Source of the DNA: Acinetobacter sp. ANC 4910
GTDB taxonomy: Bacteria > Pseudomonadota > Gammaproteobacteria > Pseudomonadales > Moraxellaceae
Length of the DNA: 64,000 nucleotides
Direction of reading: 5' to 3'
Assembly (NCBI RefSeq): GCF_004331035.1
Contig: NZ_SJNT01000002.1
Coordinates: forward strand, 1 to 64,000
Shown: piece after piece, positions 27,678 through 36,870 of the stretch
How positions within the stretch are numbered: position 1 is the first letter of the stretch
How the letters are laid out: every line of letters begins with the position of its first letter
Program-made: the position numbers and the translations under genes
Notes under the pieces: model-generated
What the model was told of the DNA's origin: nothing
What the model saw: only the letters and a program-made list of their open reading frames with translations
Databases searched by the model: none

Positions 27678-27695
27678 ATGACCAGATGATGACAA
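27678..27695 (-). promoter_or_regulatory. Pho box (PhoB-binding site) before phoD
   Basis: On the minus strand TTGTCAT and TGGTCAT are spaced 11 bases start to start, the geometry of the PhoB direct repeat CTGTCAT. A weak CATTAT -10 follows about ten bases on. Confidence 0.65.
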
Positions 27696-27820
27696 TAAAA
27701 ACCAGATTCATGTTGAAATTGTGATTTTTTAATCACAAACACCTGAATTGTCTGAAAATAAAGCAAACACAAAGAAATAGTCTTGCAAAGAATAAATTCG
27801 TACTCTATTATTGCGCTCAT

Positions 27821-27906
27821 GCCCGGGTGGTGAAATAGGTAGACACAGGGGATTTAAAATCCCCCGCCCTCAAAGCGTGCCGGTTCGAGTCCGGCCCCGG
27901 GCACCA
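27821..27906 (+). tRNA. tRNA-Leu (UAA), copy 2
   Basis: Base-for-base identical to copy 1 at 24264, with encoded CCA. The upstream flanks of the two copies are unrelated, so the identity begins exactly at the tRNA 5' end. Confidence 0.96.
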
Positions 27907-27940
27907 TTTTAATACTTCTTAAAATGGTGCAATAAAGAAT

Positions 27941-27962
27941 CCAGCGAATGCTGGTTTTTTTT
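27941..27962 (+). terminator. intrinsic terminator of tRNA-Leu copy 2
   Basis: CCAGC GAAT GCTGG followed by eight T residues; the first-copy loop is GAAA. Confidence 0.85.
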
Positions 27963-27977
27963 ATGTCTAAAATAAAT

Positions 27978-28002
27978 AAAAAAAGAGAGTGTTACCACTC
28001 TC
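27978..28002 (-). terminator. terminator that contains a stop codon in its loop
   Basis: On the minus strand GAGAGTG and CACTCTC flank GTAA, then a T-run. The TAA is the stop codon of the DUF5713 gene (27994-27992), so the stem begins inside its coding sequence. Confidence 0.8.
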
Positions 28003-28306
28003 GATTTACAATCAACTCTTCCATTTCTACATCGAAATGGCCATGCTCTTGCACCACCATCATCATCGCTTCCGCAATATAATCCGCAGCGGTATCATCC
28101 AAAGATGAATCCAAATCTTCAAACTGTGGTTTCATTGCATTAATTGCCACCACTGTTTCATTAGCAAAACGATAAATTTCTGCTGTGCTCTCTTTGACCT
28201 TCGCGACTTTCTTCGCAAATTGCACAATGTACTGTTGTACTTCAGCCACCAATACATCTGGGTAATAATCATCGTCAAACATTGGGAGAAGTAAATCTGC
28301 AAACAT
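27992..28306 (-). CDS. DUF5713 family protein
   Basis: A small acidic cytosolic protein of 104 residues. The opening MFDDDYYPDVLV and the C-terminal ELIVNREW match the DUF5713 layout, a helical family of unknown function. The ATG at 28306 is used. The frame opens four codons earlier at a TTG, and a third start, MFDDDYYP at 28282, is also possible. No ribosome-binding site decides. Its stop lies in the loop of its own terminator. It is monocistronic. Confidence 0.75.
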   Translation of the reverse strand: MFADLLLPMFDDDYYPDVLVAEVQQYIVQFAKKVAKVKESTAEIYRFANETVVAINAMKPQFEDLDSSLDDTAADYIAEAMMMVVQEHGHFDVEMEELIVNREW

Positions 28307-28370
28307 ACAGCAACTCAAAACTACTTATAAACGCGAGCCTATATAGCACAAAGATGAACATTTACCAAAT

Positions 28371-28401
28371 AAAAAATGGGCAGTATAAATCCTGCCCATT
28401 T
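28371..28401 (-). terminator. intrinsic terminator of VWA lipoprotein gene
   Basis: AATGGGCAG and CTGCCCATT arms, followed on the minus strand by a T-rich tract. Confidence 0.85.
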
Positions 28402-28428
28402 ATCTAAATATAAAAATAACGTGAATTC

Positions 28429-30027
28429 TTAGAGTTTTACAGGCTCGGCACTTAAGCTTTTCGCTGTTTTCACCAAATCTAAAAATTCTGCACGCAAGCC
28501 AAATTCATCTGGTTGAGCTGCACTTTGGGCCAATTTAAAAATATCATCCCACTTCATATTGGCATTATATTGCCCACCACGTAACTGCTGTGCGTAGGAT
28601 GCAACCGCAATAGCAAAGCGAGTATCTGAAGACGATTGTGCCAATGCTAGACTGCGTGCTGGGACAGGTTGACTCAATAAAACACTTTGACTTTGTTTTG
28701 GTTGTTTATAACGGACGTTCACATAAGCATATTCTTGTTTATTGGCTTTAGATGAATTGATTGGCGCTTGATAACGTGATTCATTCAACCAACCTTTCTG
28801 CCCTACAGGAATAATTTCATATAAGGCTGTGACAGTATGTCCCGCACCAATATCTCCCGCATCGACACGATCATTATTAAAATCTTCATTGTTTAATACA
28901 CGATTCTCATAGCCAATTAAACGGTATTCTTTAACTGTAGATGGATTAAATTCCACTTGGATTTTTACATCTTGAGCAACCGTTGCTAATGTCGAACTCA
29001 GTTGTCGCTGCAATACTTTTTTTGCTTCACGCTCATTGTCGATATAACTATAGTTACCATCGCCTGCATCAGCCAATTGTTCCATCAACTGTTCATCATA
29101 ATTACCCGTTCCAAAACCGAATGTAGAGAAAGAAATCCCTGACTTTCGTTTCTCAGCAATCATCCCTTTTAAGGTTTCAAAATTGGTAATTCCTACATTA
29201 AAATCACCATCCGTTGCAATCAAAATACGGTTAATGCCCCCCTGAACATAAGATTTTTGTGCTTGTTCATAGGCCAATTGAATTGCCCGCTCTCCTGAAG
29301 TTGCCCCACCTGCTTTTAATTGGTGAATGACTTTTAAAATTTTATCCTTGTCTGCACCAGAAGTCGGTGCCAATGCCAAATCTTCACCACTGGCATACGT
29401 CACAATGGTAACTTTATCTTGTGGGCGCAATTGCTCAGTGAGTAATGTTAAAGTCTTTTTGACCAAAGGCAGTTTATTGTCCTCATCCATACTGCCCGAA
29501 ACATCCACCAAAAATACCAGATTGGCGGGTGGTAATTGCTTTATTTCCAAATCTTTAGCTTTAATACCAATTTTGATAATTTTGGCATTCTGCTGCCACG
29601 GTGAATTCACCACCTCCGTATTCACAGAAAATGGGTGCTGACCCGTTGGATTTGGGTAGTGATAGTTAAAGTAGTTCAGCATTTCTTCAATTCGAACCGC
29701 GTCCACAGGTGGCAACTGCCCTTCATGTGTCAGAAAACGCCTGACATTACTATAACTGCCCGTGTCCACATCAACACTAAAAGTCGAGATGGGCTGTTGT
29801 GCAACGGCATGCACTGGATTCGTCTCAATTTTTTGATAATTTTCAGTATTCTCAATAGGTTGGGGCATACTTTCATAAGCATTTACCATTGATGGTGCCG
29901 GCATCCCCACTTCCACAGCTGCCATTTTGCTCATAGACATCTGTTGACCAGGCATTTGCCCACAAGCCACCAACAATAAACCACTCATGCTCACAACTAG
30001 AGATTTAGGTTTCACAATCATAATCAT
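28429..30027 (-). CDS. VWA-domain lipoprotein, YfbK-like
   Basis: The 532-residue protein has a lipoprotein signal ending LLLVAC (Cys22). A von Willebrand N-terminal domain (about 80-160, STFSVDVDTGSYSNVRR) comes next, then a VWA domain (about 165-345) whose metal-ion adhesion site DVSGSM is intact, with the downstream TDGDFN. A C-terminal DUF3520-type domain (about 360-530) follows. It is likely anchored in the outer membrane. YfbK homologues have no established biochemical role; metal-dependent protein binding is inferred. It is monocistronic, upstream of a terminator. An alternative start is the Met four codons later. Confidence 0.85.
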   Translation of the reverse strand: MIMIVKPKSLVVSMSGLLLVACGQMPGQQMSMSKMAAVEVGMPAPSMVNAYESMPQPIENTENYQKIETNPVHAVAQQPISTFSVDVDTGSYSNVRRFLTHEGQLPPVDAVRIEEMLNYFNYHYPNPTGQHPFSVNTEVVNSPWQQNAKIIKIGIKAKDLEIKQLPPANLVFLVDVSGSMDEDNKLPLVKKTLTLLTEQLRPQDKVTIVTYASGEDLALAPTSGADKDKILKVIHQLKAGGATSGERAIQLAYEQAQKSYVQGGINRILIATDGDFNVGITNFETLKGMIAEKRKSGISFSTFGFGTGNYDEQLMEQLADAGDGNYSYIDNEREAKKVLQRQLSSTLATVAQDVKIQVEFNPSTVKEYRLIGYENRVLNNEDFNNDRVDAGDIGAGHTVTALYEIIPVGQKGWLNESRYQAPINSSKANKQEYAYVNVRYKQPKQSQSVLLSQPVPARSLALAQSSSDTRFAIAVASYAQQLRGGQYNANMKWDDIFKLAQSAAQPDEFGLRAEFLDLVKTAKSLSAEPVKL

Positions 30028-30153
30028 TCCCGTGTTATTTTAATTTCAAACATTCAATAAATTTTTGTATATCTTTACAGCACATGTACTGCGTAATAAT
30101 CAGAAAAACAAAATGGACAATCTCTTTATTCCCTTAAAGAACTCAATCAATAG

Positions 30154-31005
30154 CTAAGCCTGCTGCATGGCTTGCCAGACTTTAATCGCATCGGACATTG
30201 CTTTAACATCATGTGCACGTACCATACATGCCCCTTGCTGAATACTCAGTAAATGTGCAGCAACTGAACCTACTGCTCGCTGCCCTGCGTCAGCTCCTCC
30301 TAATGCTTCACCAATAAAACGCTTACGTGACAATGCCGATAGAATTGGATACCCCATTGCATTCAACTTCCAAAACTCTTTGAGCAGTTTAAGGTTTTGC
30401 TGGGCATTTTTAGCAAAACCAAAACCCGGATCAATCAGAATATATTCTGGCTTAACCCCAGCAACCAATGCATCATCAACTCGTTGCTGCAATTCAGCTA
30501 TCACATCTTCCGTGACATCTTGGTATTGATCCAGATTATTCATCGTAGTTGGCTCACCACGCATGTGCATAATAATAATGGGTATATCGAGTTCAGCAGC
30601 AGTTTGAAGGGCTTGTGGTCGAGTTAATGCACGGACATCATTCCAAATATGTGCTCCTGCCGCCACAGCTGCACGTATCACCTCTGGTTCAGAAGTATCA
30701 ATTGAAATAATCACATCATGCTGTGCAAGTGCTTCCACCACAGGAATCACTCGTCGAATTTCTTCCCCGATCTCAACCACAGATGCTCCTGGTCGCGTAG
30801 ATTCCCCACCAACATCAATTACAGTTGCACCCTCAATGACCATCTGTAATGCACGCGCAACAGCCGCATCCTTGGTGTTATGTAATCCACCATCACTAAA
30901 AGAATCAGGCGTAACATTCAAAATCCCCATTACATGTGGTTGTGACAAATCTAAACTTAAACGACCACATACTAAAACTCGATTGGGTAAGGGCATAATT
31001 TGCAT
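30154..31005 (-). CDS. folP: dihydropteroate synthase FolP
   Basis: FolP joins pABA to dihydropterin pyrophosphate in folate synthesis and is the sulfonamide target. The 283-residue product has the family motifs IMGILNVTPDSFSDGG-like (VMGILNVTPDSFSDGG), DVGGESTRPGA, IDTSEPEV, IWNDVRA and DPGFGFAK. The frame opens at 31119, but MQIMPLP at 31005 has AGGAG seven bases upstream and is the family start. It lies just after ftsH, as in other gamma-proteobacteria, but a terminator-like hairpin separates them. Confidence 0.95.
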   Translation of the reverse strand: MQIMPLPNRVLVCGRLSLDLSQPHVMGILNVTPDSFSDGGLHNTKDAAVARALQMVIEGATVIDVGGESTRPGASVVEIGEEIRRVIPVVEALAQHDVIISIDTSEPEVIRAAVAAGAHIWNDVRALTRPQALQTAAELDIPIIIMHMRGEPTTMNNLDQYQDVTEDVIAELQQRVDDALVAGVKPEYILIDPGFGFAKNAQQNLKLLKEFWKLNAMGYPILSALSRKRFIGEALGGADAGQRAVGSVAAHLLSIQQGACMVRAHDVKAMSDAIKVWQAMQQA

Positions 31006-31105
31006 GAAAACACTCCTGAAACAAGTGCTATTAGTGTAGCAATTCAATGCTCTCTCTGGCTGAAAAATTTTTAACCCAAACATCACCTTAAAAGCATCAG
31101 CACAA

Positions 31106-31133
31106 AAAAAGAGCCTCATGTAGAGACTCTTTT
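31106..31133 (-). terminator. terminator of ftsH
   Basis: AAAAGAG-C-CTC and GAG-A-CTCTTTT form a stem with one mismatch. It lies between the ftsH stop and the folP start. Confidence 0.7.
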
Positions 31134-31148
31134 CATTGACGTTTAAAC

Positions 31149-33038
31149 TTAACTTGCTGGTAATGGTGGTGGAGTAGATGGACCATTGGCTGGTGTCACA
31201 TCAATCACAGGATTCTCAGCCACATACACTTTAGGTGGTTGTGGCTCGCGACCTTCCATAATGTCACGGATCTGATCACGATCAATCGTTTCCCATTCCA
31301 TCAAAGCTTTTACCATGGCATGTGCAATATCTTTGTTATTTTCTAAGACTTCACGTGCCACACGGTACTGCTCATCCAAAATACGACGTACTTCTTCATC
31401 TACTTTTTGCTGTGTAGCTTCAGAAATGGTACGGCTACCAACATTACCGAAGAAACCATTTTGGTTTTCATCTTCATAAACCATTACACCCAATCTGTCC
31501 GACATACCATATTTGGTCACCATCGCACGTGCCATTTTGGTTGCACGCTCGAAGTCATTCGAAGCACCAGTTGACTGTTGATTAATAAAGATTTCTTCTG
31601 CAATACGACCACCAAACAAAATTGAAAGTTCATTCAACATCTTGTCTTTATAGTGGCTAATTTGATCTTGTTCAGGCAACTGCCAAGTTACACCCAATGC
31701 CCAACCTCGTGGCATGATTGTAACTTTATGTACAGGGTCTGTGCCTGGCAAAATTTCTGCAACAATGGCATGACCTGCTTCATGGTAAGCCGTTGCACGA
31801 CGCTCTTCTTCACGTAGAACCATCGATTTACGCTCTGGTCCCATGTAAATTTTGTCTTTCGCATCTTCAAAGTCATGCATATCAACCGTGTTTTTATTAC
31901 GGCGAGCAGCAAACAATGCAGCTTCATTTACCAAGTTTGCCAATTGTGCACCGGAGAAACCAGGCGTACCACGTGCAAGAACTTTCAGATCTACACCAGT
32001 CACCGACGGCAATTTCTTCAAGTGAACATTTAAAATTTGCTCACGACCTTTAATGTCTGGAAGACCCACCATGACTTGGCGGTCAAAACGACCTGGTCGT
32101 AGCAATGCTTTATCCAATACATCTGCACGGTTGGTTGCAGCAATGACGATAATACCTTCATTACCTTCAAAACCATCCATTTCTACCAGCATCTGGTTTA
32201 AGGTTTGCTCACGCTCATCGTGACCACCACCTGTACCCGAACCACGATGGCGACCTACCGCATCAATCTCATCAATGAAAATGATACATGGCGCATGACG
32301 TTTAGCTTGTTCGAACATATCACGGACACGTGATGCACCAACACCCACAAACATCTCAACGAAGTCAGAACCAGAAATACTAAAGAAAGGAACTTTCGCT
32401 TCACCCGCAATGGCTTTTGCGAGCAAAGTTTTACCTGTACCTGGTGGACCCACCATCAAAACGCCTTTCGGAATAGTTGCACCTAGACGTTTAAACTTCG
32501 CAGGATCTTTCAAGAAGTCTACAATTTCAACTACTTCTTGCTTTGCTTCATCACAGCCCGCTACATCAGTAAATGTAATTTTAATTTGGTCTTCAGAAAG
32601 CATTTTCGCTTTTGACTTACCAAAACTCATCGGGCCGTTTTTACCACCTGCTCCGCCACCCATGTTGCGCATAAAGAACATGAATAACAAAATGATTAAA
32701 AGTACAGGGAAGCTTGCAATCAGAAGTTGCATCAACAAACCTTGACGTTGTGGTGCAGTTCCTTCAACGACAACATTGTTTTTAATCAGGCTAGGCATCA
32801 ATTCAGGATCTTGCACCGCTGGACGGATACTTTCAAATTCAGATCCATTTGATTTAGTGCCACTAATTCTTTCACCATCAATTGTGACTTGCTTAATTTG
32901 ACCAGCATTCACCGCTGTAACGAACTCTGAATAGTTCATTGCAGTTGGCTTATCACGGTCACTGATGTTGCTGAAAATTAAAATCAGCACACCCAGTATA
33001 ATGAGCCACAACACGGCATTCTTGAAGAGATCGCTCAA
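31149..33038 (-). CDS. ftsH: ATP-dependent zinc metalloprotease FtsH
   Basis: FtsH is a hexameric membrane AAA+ protease that removes unassembled membrane proteins and short-lived regulators. At 629 residues it is normal. Two N-terminal helices (about 8-24 and 105-123) flank a periplasmic domain. The Walker A is GPPGTGKT, the Walker [11 protein letters not shown], the SRH region [15 protein letters not shown], and the zinc site HEAGH near residue 420. It follows rlmE by 136 bases, the conserved gamma-proteobacterial order. HtpX at 5.6 kb shares its quality-control role. Confidence 0.97.
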   Translation of the reverse strand: MSDLFKNAVLWLIILGVLILIFSNISDRDKPTAMNYSEFVTAVNAGQIKQVTIDGERISGTKSNGSEFESIRPAVQDPELMPSLIKNNVVVEGTAPQRQGLLMQLLIASFPVLLIILLFMFFMRNMGGGAGGKNGPMSFGKSKAKMLSEDQIKITFTDVAGCDEAKQEVVEIVDFLKDPAKFKRLGATIPKGVLMVGPPGTGKTLLAKAIAGEAKVPFFSISGSDFVEMFVGVGASRVRDMFEQAKRHAPCIIFIDEIDAVGRHRGSGTGGGHDEREQTLNQMLVEMDGFEGNEGIIVIAATNRADVLDKALLRPGRFDRQVMVGLPDIKGREQILNVHLKKLPSVTGVDLKVLARGTPGFSGAQLANLVNEAALFAARRNKNTVDMHDFEDAKDKIYMGPERKSMVLREEERRATAYHEAGHAIVAEILPGTDPVHKVTIMPRGWALGVTWQLPEQDQISHYKDKMLNELSILFGGRIAEEIFINQQSTGASNDFERATKMARAMVTKYGMSDRLGVMVYEDENQNGFFGNVGSRTISEATQQKVDEEVRRILDEQYRVAREVLENNKDIAHAMVKALMEWETIDRDQIRDIMEGREPQPPKVYVAENPVIDVTPANGPSTPPPLPAS

Positions 33039-33174
33039 AGCTTTATTCCCATATCAATCTAATTTGATCATGCCCAAGGATGGGTGACCTTAATAATGTA
33101 AGCTGTAAACCCAGCTGTTCAATAATGTAAAAAAGTACAAAATGCACAATTTTTAACGAGTTGGCAAGTAAACT

Positions 33175-33825
33175 TTACTTCAAAGCCTTCTTGCGCCCTT
33201 GGCCGATTAAAAAAACTTCTTTCGAACGAGCACGTGATGCAGCCGGCTTAGCCGTCTTCAGCACGTCAAAACTATCGACCACTTGTTTACGGAATTCGTC
33301 AAATCCAGTGCCTTGGAAAACTTTCACCACAAACTGCCCTTTCGGTCCTAAAACTTTATTGGCAAAATCAAGTGCAAGTTCACAAAGGTAAATTTGACGA
33401 GGTTGATCTACAGCCTTATTACCTGATGTATTGGGGGCCATATCTGAAATTACAACGTCAACAACGCGCCCATTTAAAATATTTAACAATTTTTCGAAGA
33501 CTTCTTCCTCACGAAAGTCGCCTTGTAAAAAAGTCACATCTGGTAAAGCATCCATTTCTAAAATATCAGATGCAATGACTAAACCTTTGTCACCGACCAG
33601 TTTTCCTGCGATTTGAGACCAACTCCCTGGAGCAGCTCCCAAATCCACCACGGTCATACCGGGCTTAATAATTTTATATTTTTCTTGAATTTCCAACAAC
33701 TTATAAGCAGCACGTGCTCGATAACCTTCCTTTTGCGCTTTTTTCACGAAAGGATCATCAAGATGTTCTCTCATCCACGCACGACTACTTTGGGATAATT
33801 TTTGGTTGGTAATGCGTGTTGCCAT
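33175..33825 (-). CDS. rlmE: 23S rRNA 2'-O-ribose U2552 methyltransferase RlmE
   Basis: This is a heat-shock-linked enzyme (RrmJ/FtsJ) acting on 50S particles late in assembly. In 216 residues it has [13 protein letters not shown] (SAM site), [10 protein letters not shown] with the catalytic Asp, and [14 protein letters not shown] with the catalytic Lys; the K-D-K-E tetrad starts near Lys38. The rest is collinear with the family. It is the first gene of a likely rlmE-ftsH unit and is divergent from yhbY. Confidence 0.96.
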   Translation of the reverse strand: MATRITNQKLSQSSRAWMREHLDDPFVKKAQKEGYRARAAYKLLEIQEKYKIIKPGMTVVDLGAAPGSWSQIAGKLVGDKGLVIASDILEMDALPDVTFLQGDFREEEVFEKLLNILNGRVVDVVISDMAPNTSGNKAVDQPRQIYLCELALDFANKVLGPKGQFVVKVFQGTGFDEFRKQVVDSFDVLKTAKPAASRARSKEVFLIGQGRKKALK

Positions 33826-34010
33826 AACTCTCTATGCGTATAAAAACTTCTAATTTTTTATTGTACGTGAAAAACCAAGTGCTTGCAGTATACATCTGTA
33901 TCTAAATCGACTTTATCCTGCTGTTTTTTTCAATCAACAAGATCGATTATTTCAACCGCTTTAACTCAATTTTGCTATACTAGGTCGTTTTTAAAATTAG
34001 GTTATCTTTC

Positions 34011-34334
34011 ATGGCGGCTCTATCTATTCAGGAACGCAAGCGTTTACGTCAAATTGGTCATGCACTTAATCCTGTAGTAATGATTGGTGGTCAAGGTTTG
34101 ACTGAAAATGTCGTTGAGGAAACTACTCGTGCATTAAATGATCACGAACTTATCAAAGTTAAGATTGCTGGTGAAGATCGTGAAGCACGTGTAGCGGCTA
34201 TTGCTGAAATCTCGGAAGTGACAGGTGCTGAAGTTGTACAGACAATTGGTAAAATTGCCCTGCTTTATAAAAAAGCAAAGCAACAAAATCCAAAACTTTC
34301 GAACCTTGTTCGCCACGCACATTTATCTAAGTAA
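34011..34334 (+). CDS. yhbY: ribosome-associated RNA-binding protein YhbY (CRM domain)
   Basis: The 107-residue protein is a single CRM domain. It carries the family pattern LRQIGHALNPVVMIGGQGLT with the GxxG loop, then VKIAGEDREARV. YhbY associates with pre-50S particles. The start follows AGGTTATCTTTC. TATACT at 33976-33981 is the likely -10. The DOMON-like gene begins nine bases downstream and probably shares the transcript. Confidence 0.92.
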   Translation: MAALSIQERKRLRQIGHALNPVVMIGGQGLTENVVEETTRALNDHELIKVKIAGEDREARVAAIAEISEVTGAEVVQTIGKIALLYKKAKQQNPKLSNLVRHAHLSK

Positions 34335-34343
34335 TTTCAATTT

Positions 34344-34883
34344 ATGGCAAGCTACGAGCTCAGTGCATTTGATCGCCGCTTTCAAGCGATTTCAGTGGTC
34401 GGCGCGATTGAACAAGTCAGCCCTTTTACTCTAAATGTTGGCTTTTGGATTCGTGACCCGAATCAGTGGATTGAGTGGCCTGCATTGGTTTCCGCTCACC
34501 CACGTCAGGATTTTCTTTGGGAAAGCACCTGCTTTGAGATTTTTATTGGCGTGAAAGACGAAGATTTTTATCGTGAAATCAATTTGTCGCCGTCTCAAGC
34601 CTGGCAAGTTTATCAATTTGAAGAATATCGCTATCCTGAAGATATGCCACCACATGCTGCGTATGATATTGAGTTAAATCAACTTAAGCGCACGCACTAT
34701 GGACTGAATGTCAGTTTAGATTTAACCGAATTTATACTGAAACATAAGTTGAAATGGTCTGACTTATTTATTGGTTTAACGGCTGTGCTAAAAACTACTC
34801 AAGGTGAACAGTTCTACGCCATGCAGCATAGCAGTCCAAATGCAGACTTCCACAACAAGCGTGATTGGCTACATCAGCTCTAA
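34344..34883 (+). CDS. DOMON-like domain protein
   Basis: The 179-residue protein resembles the DOMON-like (cd09627-type) family. It is beta-rich, with the central segment LWESTCFEIFIGVKDEDFYRE and NLSPSQAWQVYQFE, and the C-terminal YAMQHSSPNADFHNKRDW. DOMON folds bind haem or sugars, but this subfamily has no defined function. No signal peptide is present, so it is likely cytosolic. It begins nine bases after yhbY and is probably cotranscribed, without an obvious functional link. Confidence 0.75.
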   Translation: MASYELSAFDRRFQAISVVGAIEQVSPFTLNVGFWIRDPNQWIEWPALVSAHPRQDFLWESTCFEIFIGVKDEDFYREINLSPSQAWQVYQFEEYRYPEDMPPHAAYDIELNQLKRTHYGLNVSLDLTEFILKHKLKWSDLFIGLTAVLKTTQGEQFYAMQHSSPNADFHNKRDWLHQL

Positions 34884-34949
34884 AGCAATTCGACTCCTCT
34901 CCTTTTACAAGGAGAGGTGAAGCTTAAAGGTTTTTACTTACTAACAAGC

Positions 34950-35405
34950 TCAAGAGATTTCTTTACTTGATACTTTATTCCAAGCTTCAAGCGTATGCTC
35001 TTTAGAACGTTTAAAAGTTTCAGTGAGTTGATCTTTATGCTTGACAGAAATCTGACTCACATCATCTTTTAACTCTTTACCAAATTTGCTCAAATCATCA
35101 ATCACAGCATTGACTTCAGTTTTCACAAAATCTTTAAGCTCGGTTAAATCTTTTTGAGACAGATTTAATTGTGATTTCAAACTGTCGATACGCTGCAATA
35201 CATCTTCTTTCAACTGACGAATTTGATCTTGCACACTGGCGTTGAGATGTTTCGCTTCTGCCTCAAGCTTTTCTTTACTTTCAACTACGGCTTCAGTGAC
35301 CTGCTCTGTTGCTTCTTTCGCCACTTGCTCAAGCTTTTCAGTGCTTTCTGCAACGACTTCTTTCAACGCTGGCTTTGGTTTAGTCACTTTTTCTTGTTCA
35401 GTCAT
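34950..35405 (-). CDS. coiled-coil, apolipoprotein-like hypothetical protein
   Basis: At 151 residues from ATG 35405, which has AGGAA eight bases upstream. The longer frame up to 35483 lacks support. It is almost wholly helical with long heptad-like repeats of Lys/Glu/Gln/Val (residues about 5-70, rich in EQVAKEATEQVTEAV-type repeats, and 75-145). It has no signal peptide or Cys. Phasin-like or membrane-surface-binding proteins look like this, but I cannot assign a function. It is monocistronic and divergent from carA. Confidence 0.7.
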   Translation of the reverse strand: MTEQEKVTKPKPALKEVVAESTEKLEQVAKEATEQVTEAVVESKEKLEAEAKHLNASVQDQIRQLKEDVLQRIDSLKSQLNLSQKDLTELKDFVKTEVNAVIDDLSKFGKELKDDVSQISVKHKDQLTETFKRSKEHTLEAWNKVSSKEIS

Positions 35406-35713
35406 GATTTTATTCCTGTTGTTATATACACAGCGACAGCTTAGCGTGATTTGATAAAATTTAGATTCTGATTTGTTAGACAATTATTTGTTGTTACATT
35501 TTTCTTTTTAAAACTTAAAAACTGCTTTCCTTACAAAATAAAAGTCCTTTATCTTGTTAATTCCATCTTATTGGCATGGACTTTATAAGTAAAGTTGCGT
35601 ATAGTGCCATGTTAAGTTCAAGCGAGCAGACATAGGGAGGGTAGGTTTTTAGATAGCCTTCCTTTTTTTTCGTCTACTCGCTTTTTTACAGCCTAAATTT
35701 CAGGAGCTTTGGT
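35406..35713 (+). other. intergenic region with promoter and leader of carA
   Basis: This 308-base region contains two overlapping rightward promoter candidates: TTCCAT (35561) with TATAAG (35584), and TGGACT (35577) with TATAGT (35600), each with a 17-base spacer. The structured leader at 35620-35687 follows, then AGGAG at 35702-35706. Confidence 0.5.
35620..35687 (+). promoter_or_regulatory. nested-hairpin leader before carA, candidate attenuator
   Basis: Outer arms AAGCGAGCAGAC (35620-35631) and GTCTACTCGCTT (35672-35683) pair at 11 of 12 positions and end in T residues. Inside, GGGAGGGTA (35635-35643) can pair with TAGCCTTCC (35654-35662) with a wobble and a mismatch, followed by eight T residues. 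Both could terminate transcription, and both cannot form independently of the polymerase's position. Pyrimidine- or arginine-controlled attenuation is known for car operons in other bacteria; its use here is inference. Confidence 0.55.
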
Positions 35714-36856
35714 TTGAGCACCCCAGCAATTTTAGCCCTTGCCGATGGTACGATCTTTAAAGGAACGTCTATTGGTGCATCGGGTAGTACGACTGGTGAA
35801 GTCGTTTTCAACACTGCCATGACTGGCTATCAAGAAATTTTGACTGACCCGAGTTATGCACAACAACTTGTGACTTTAACTTACCCTCATATCGGTAACA
35901 CAGGTTGTAATGATGAAGACGCTGAGTCAGGTCGAATTCATAAAGTATGGGCCAACGGATTGATCATTCGTGACCTGCCTTTATTGCATAGCAACTTCCG
36001 ATCAACGCAATCTTTAGGCGAATACTTAAAAGAACATAATGTTGTCGCAATTGCAGATATTGATACGCGTAAATTAACCCGTATTTTGCGTGATAAAGGT
36101 GCGCAAAATGGTTGCATCCTTGCTGGTGAAAATATTACTGAAGAGCAAGCTTTAGAAAAAGCACGTGCTTTCGGTGGTTTAAATGGTTTAGACCTAGCTA
36201 AAGAATGCTGTGACCCGACTGGTTTCGAATGGACAGAAGGTTCTTGGGTATTAGGCAAAGGCTTCACACAACCTGAACTTAAATTCCATGTTGTTGCATA
36301 CGACTACGGTGTCAAAACCAACATCTTACGTATGCTTGCAGACCGCGGTTGTAAACTCACTGTCGTGCCTGCACAAACTCCTGCTGCTGACGTGCTTGCA
36401 TTGAATCCGGATGGCGTGTTCTTATCGAATGGCCCTGGCGATCCAGCTGCATGTGACTACGCAATTGAAGCTGTAAAAACAATTGTAGAAGACGCTCGCA
36501 ACCTACCTGTCTTTGGTATTTGCTTGGGTCACCAAATTCTTGCACTTGCCTCAGGTGCAAAAACGGTGAAAATGCCTCATGGCCACCACGGTGCTAACCA
36601 CCCTGTTCAAAACATGGAAACTGGCATAGTGATGATTACTTCGCAAAACCACGGCTTCGCAGTGGATGCAGAAACACTTCCTGCAAACTTGAAAGCTACG
36701 CACAAGTCTTTGTTCGATCAAACTCTTCAAGGGATTCATCGTACAGACAAACCAGCGTTCAGCTTCCAAGGTCACCCTGAAGCAAGCCCTGGTCCGCATG
36801 ACTGCGCACCATTGTTCGATCATTTCATCGAACTTATCGAAGCATCTAAGAAGTAA
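35714..36856 (+). CDS. carA: carbamoyl-phosphate synthase small subunit CarA
   Basis: This is the glutaminase subunit that feeds ammonia through a tunnel to CarB for arginine and pyrimidine synthesis. The 380 residues have the N-terminal small-subunit domain ([10 protein letters not shown]) and the class I amidotransferase domain, with nucleophile FGICLGHQ and the [11 protein letters not shown] triad region. The start is a TTG at 35714. AGGAG lies seven bases upstream and no ATG or GTG competes, so an uncommon UUG start is well supported. carB follows after 14 bases. Confidence 0.97.
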   Translation: MSTPAILALADGTIFKGTSIGASGSTTGEVVFNTAMTGYQEILTDPSYAQQLVTLTYPHIGNTGCNDEDAESGRIHKVWANGLIIRDLPLLHSNFRSTQSLGEYLKEHNVVAIADIDTRKLTRILRDKGAQNGCILAGENITEEQALEKARAFGGLNGLDLAKECCDPTGFEWTEGSWVLGKGFTQPELKFHVVAYDYGVKTNILRMLADRGCKLTVVPAQTPAADVLALNPDGVFLSNGPGDPAACDYAIEAVKTIVEDARNLPVFGICLGHQILALASGAKTVKMPHGHHGANHPVQNMETGIVMITSQNHGFAVDAETLPANLKATHKSLFDQTLQGIHRTDKPAFSFQGHPEASPGPHDCAPLFDHFIELIEASKK

Positions 36857-36870
36857 TTAAGGAAGCGATC

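Larger units (their letters stand above)
27821..27974 (+). repeat. direct repeat, copy 2 (tRNA-Leu plus downstream terminator)
   Basis: Pairs with 24264-24416. The two substitutions are in the terminator region just after the inverted repeat. Confidence 0.9.

Noticed and set aside
24264-27974. tRNA-Leu copies as phage attachment sites
   Set aside because: No integrase or phage gene lies between them; the whole tRNA is duplicated rather than a 3' fragment only.
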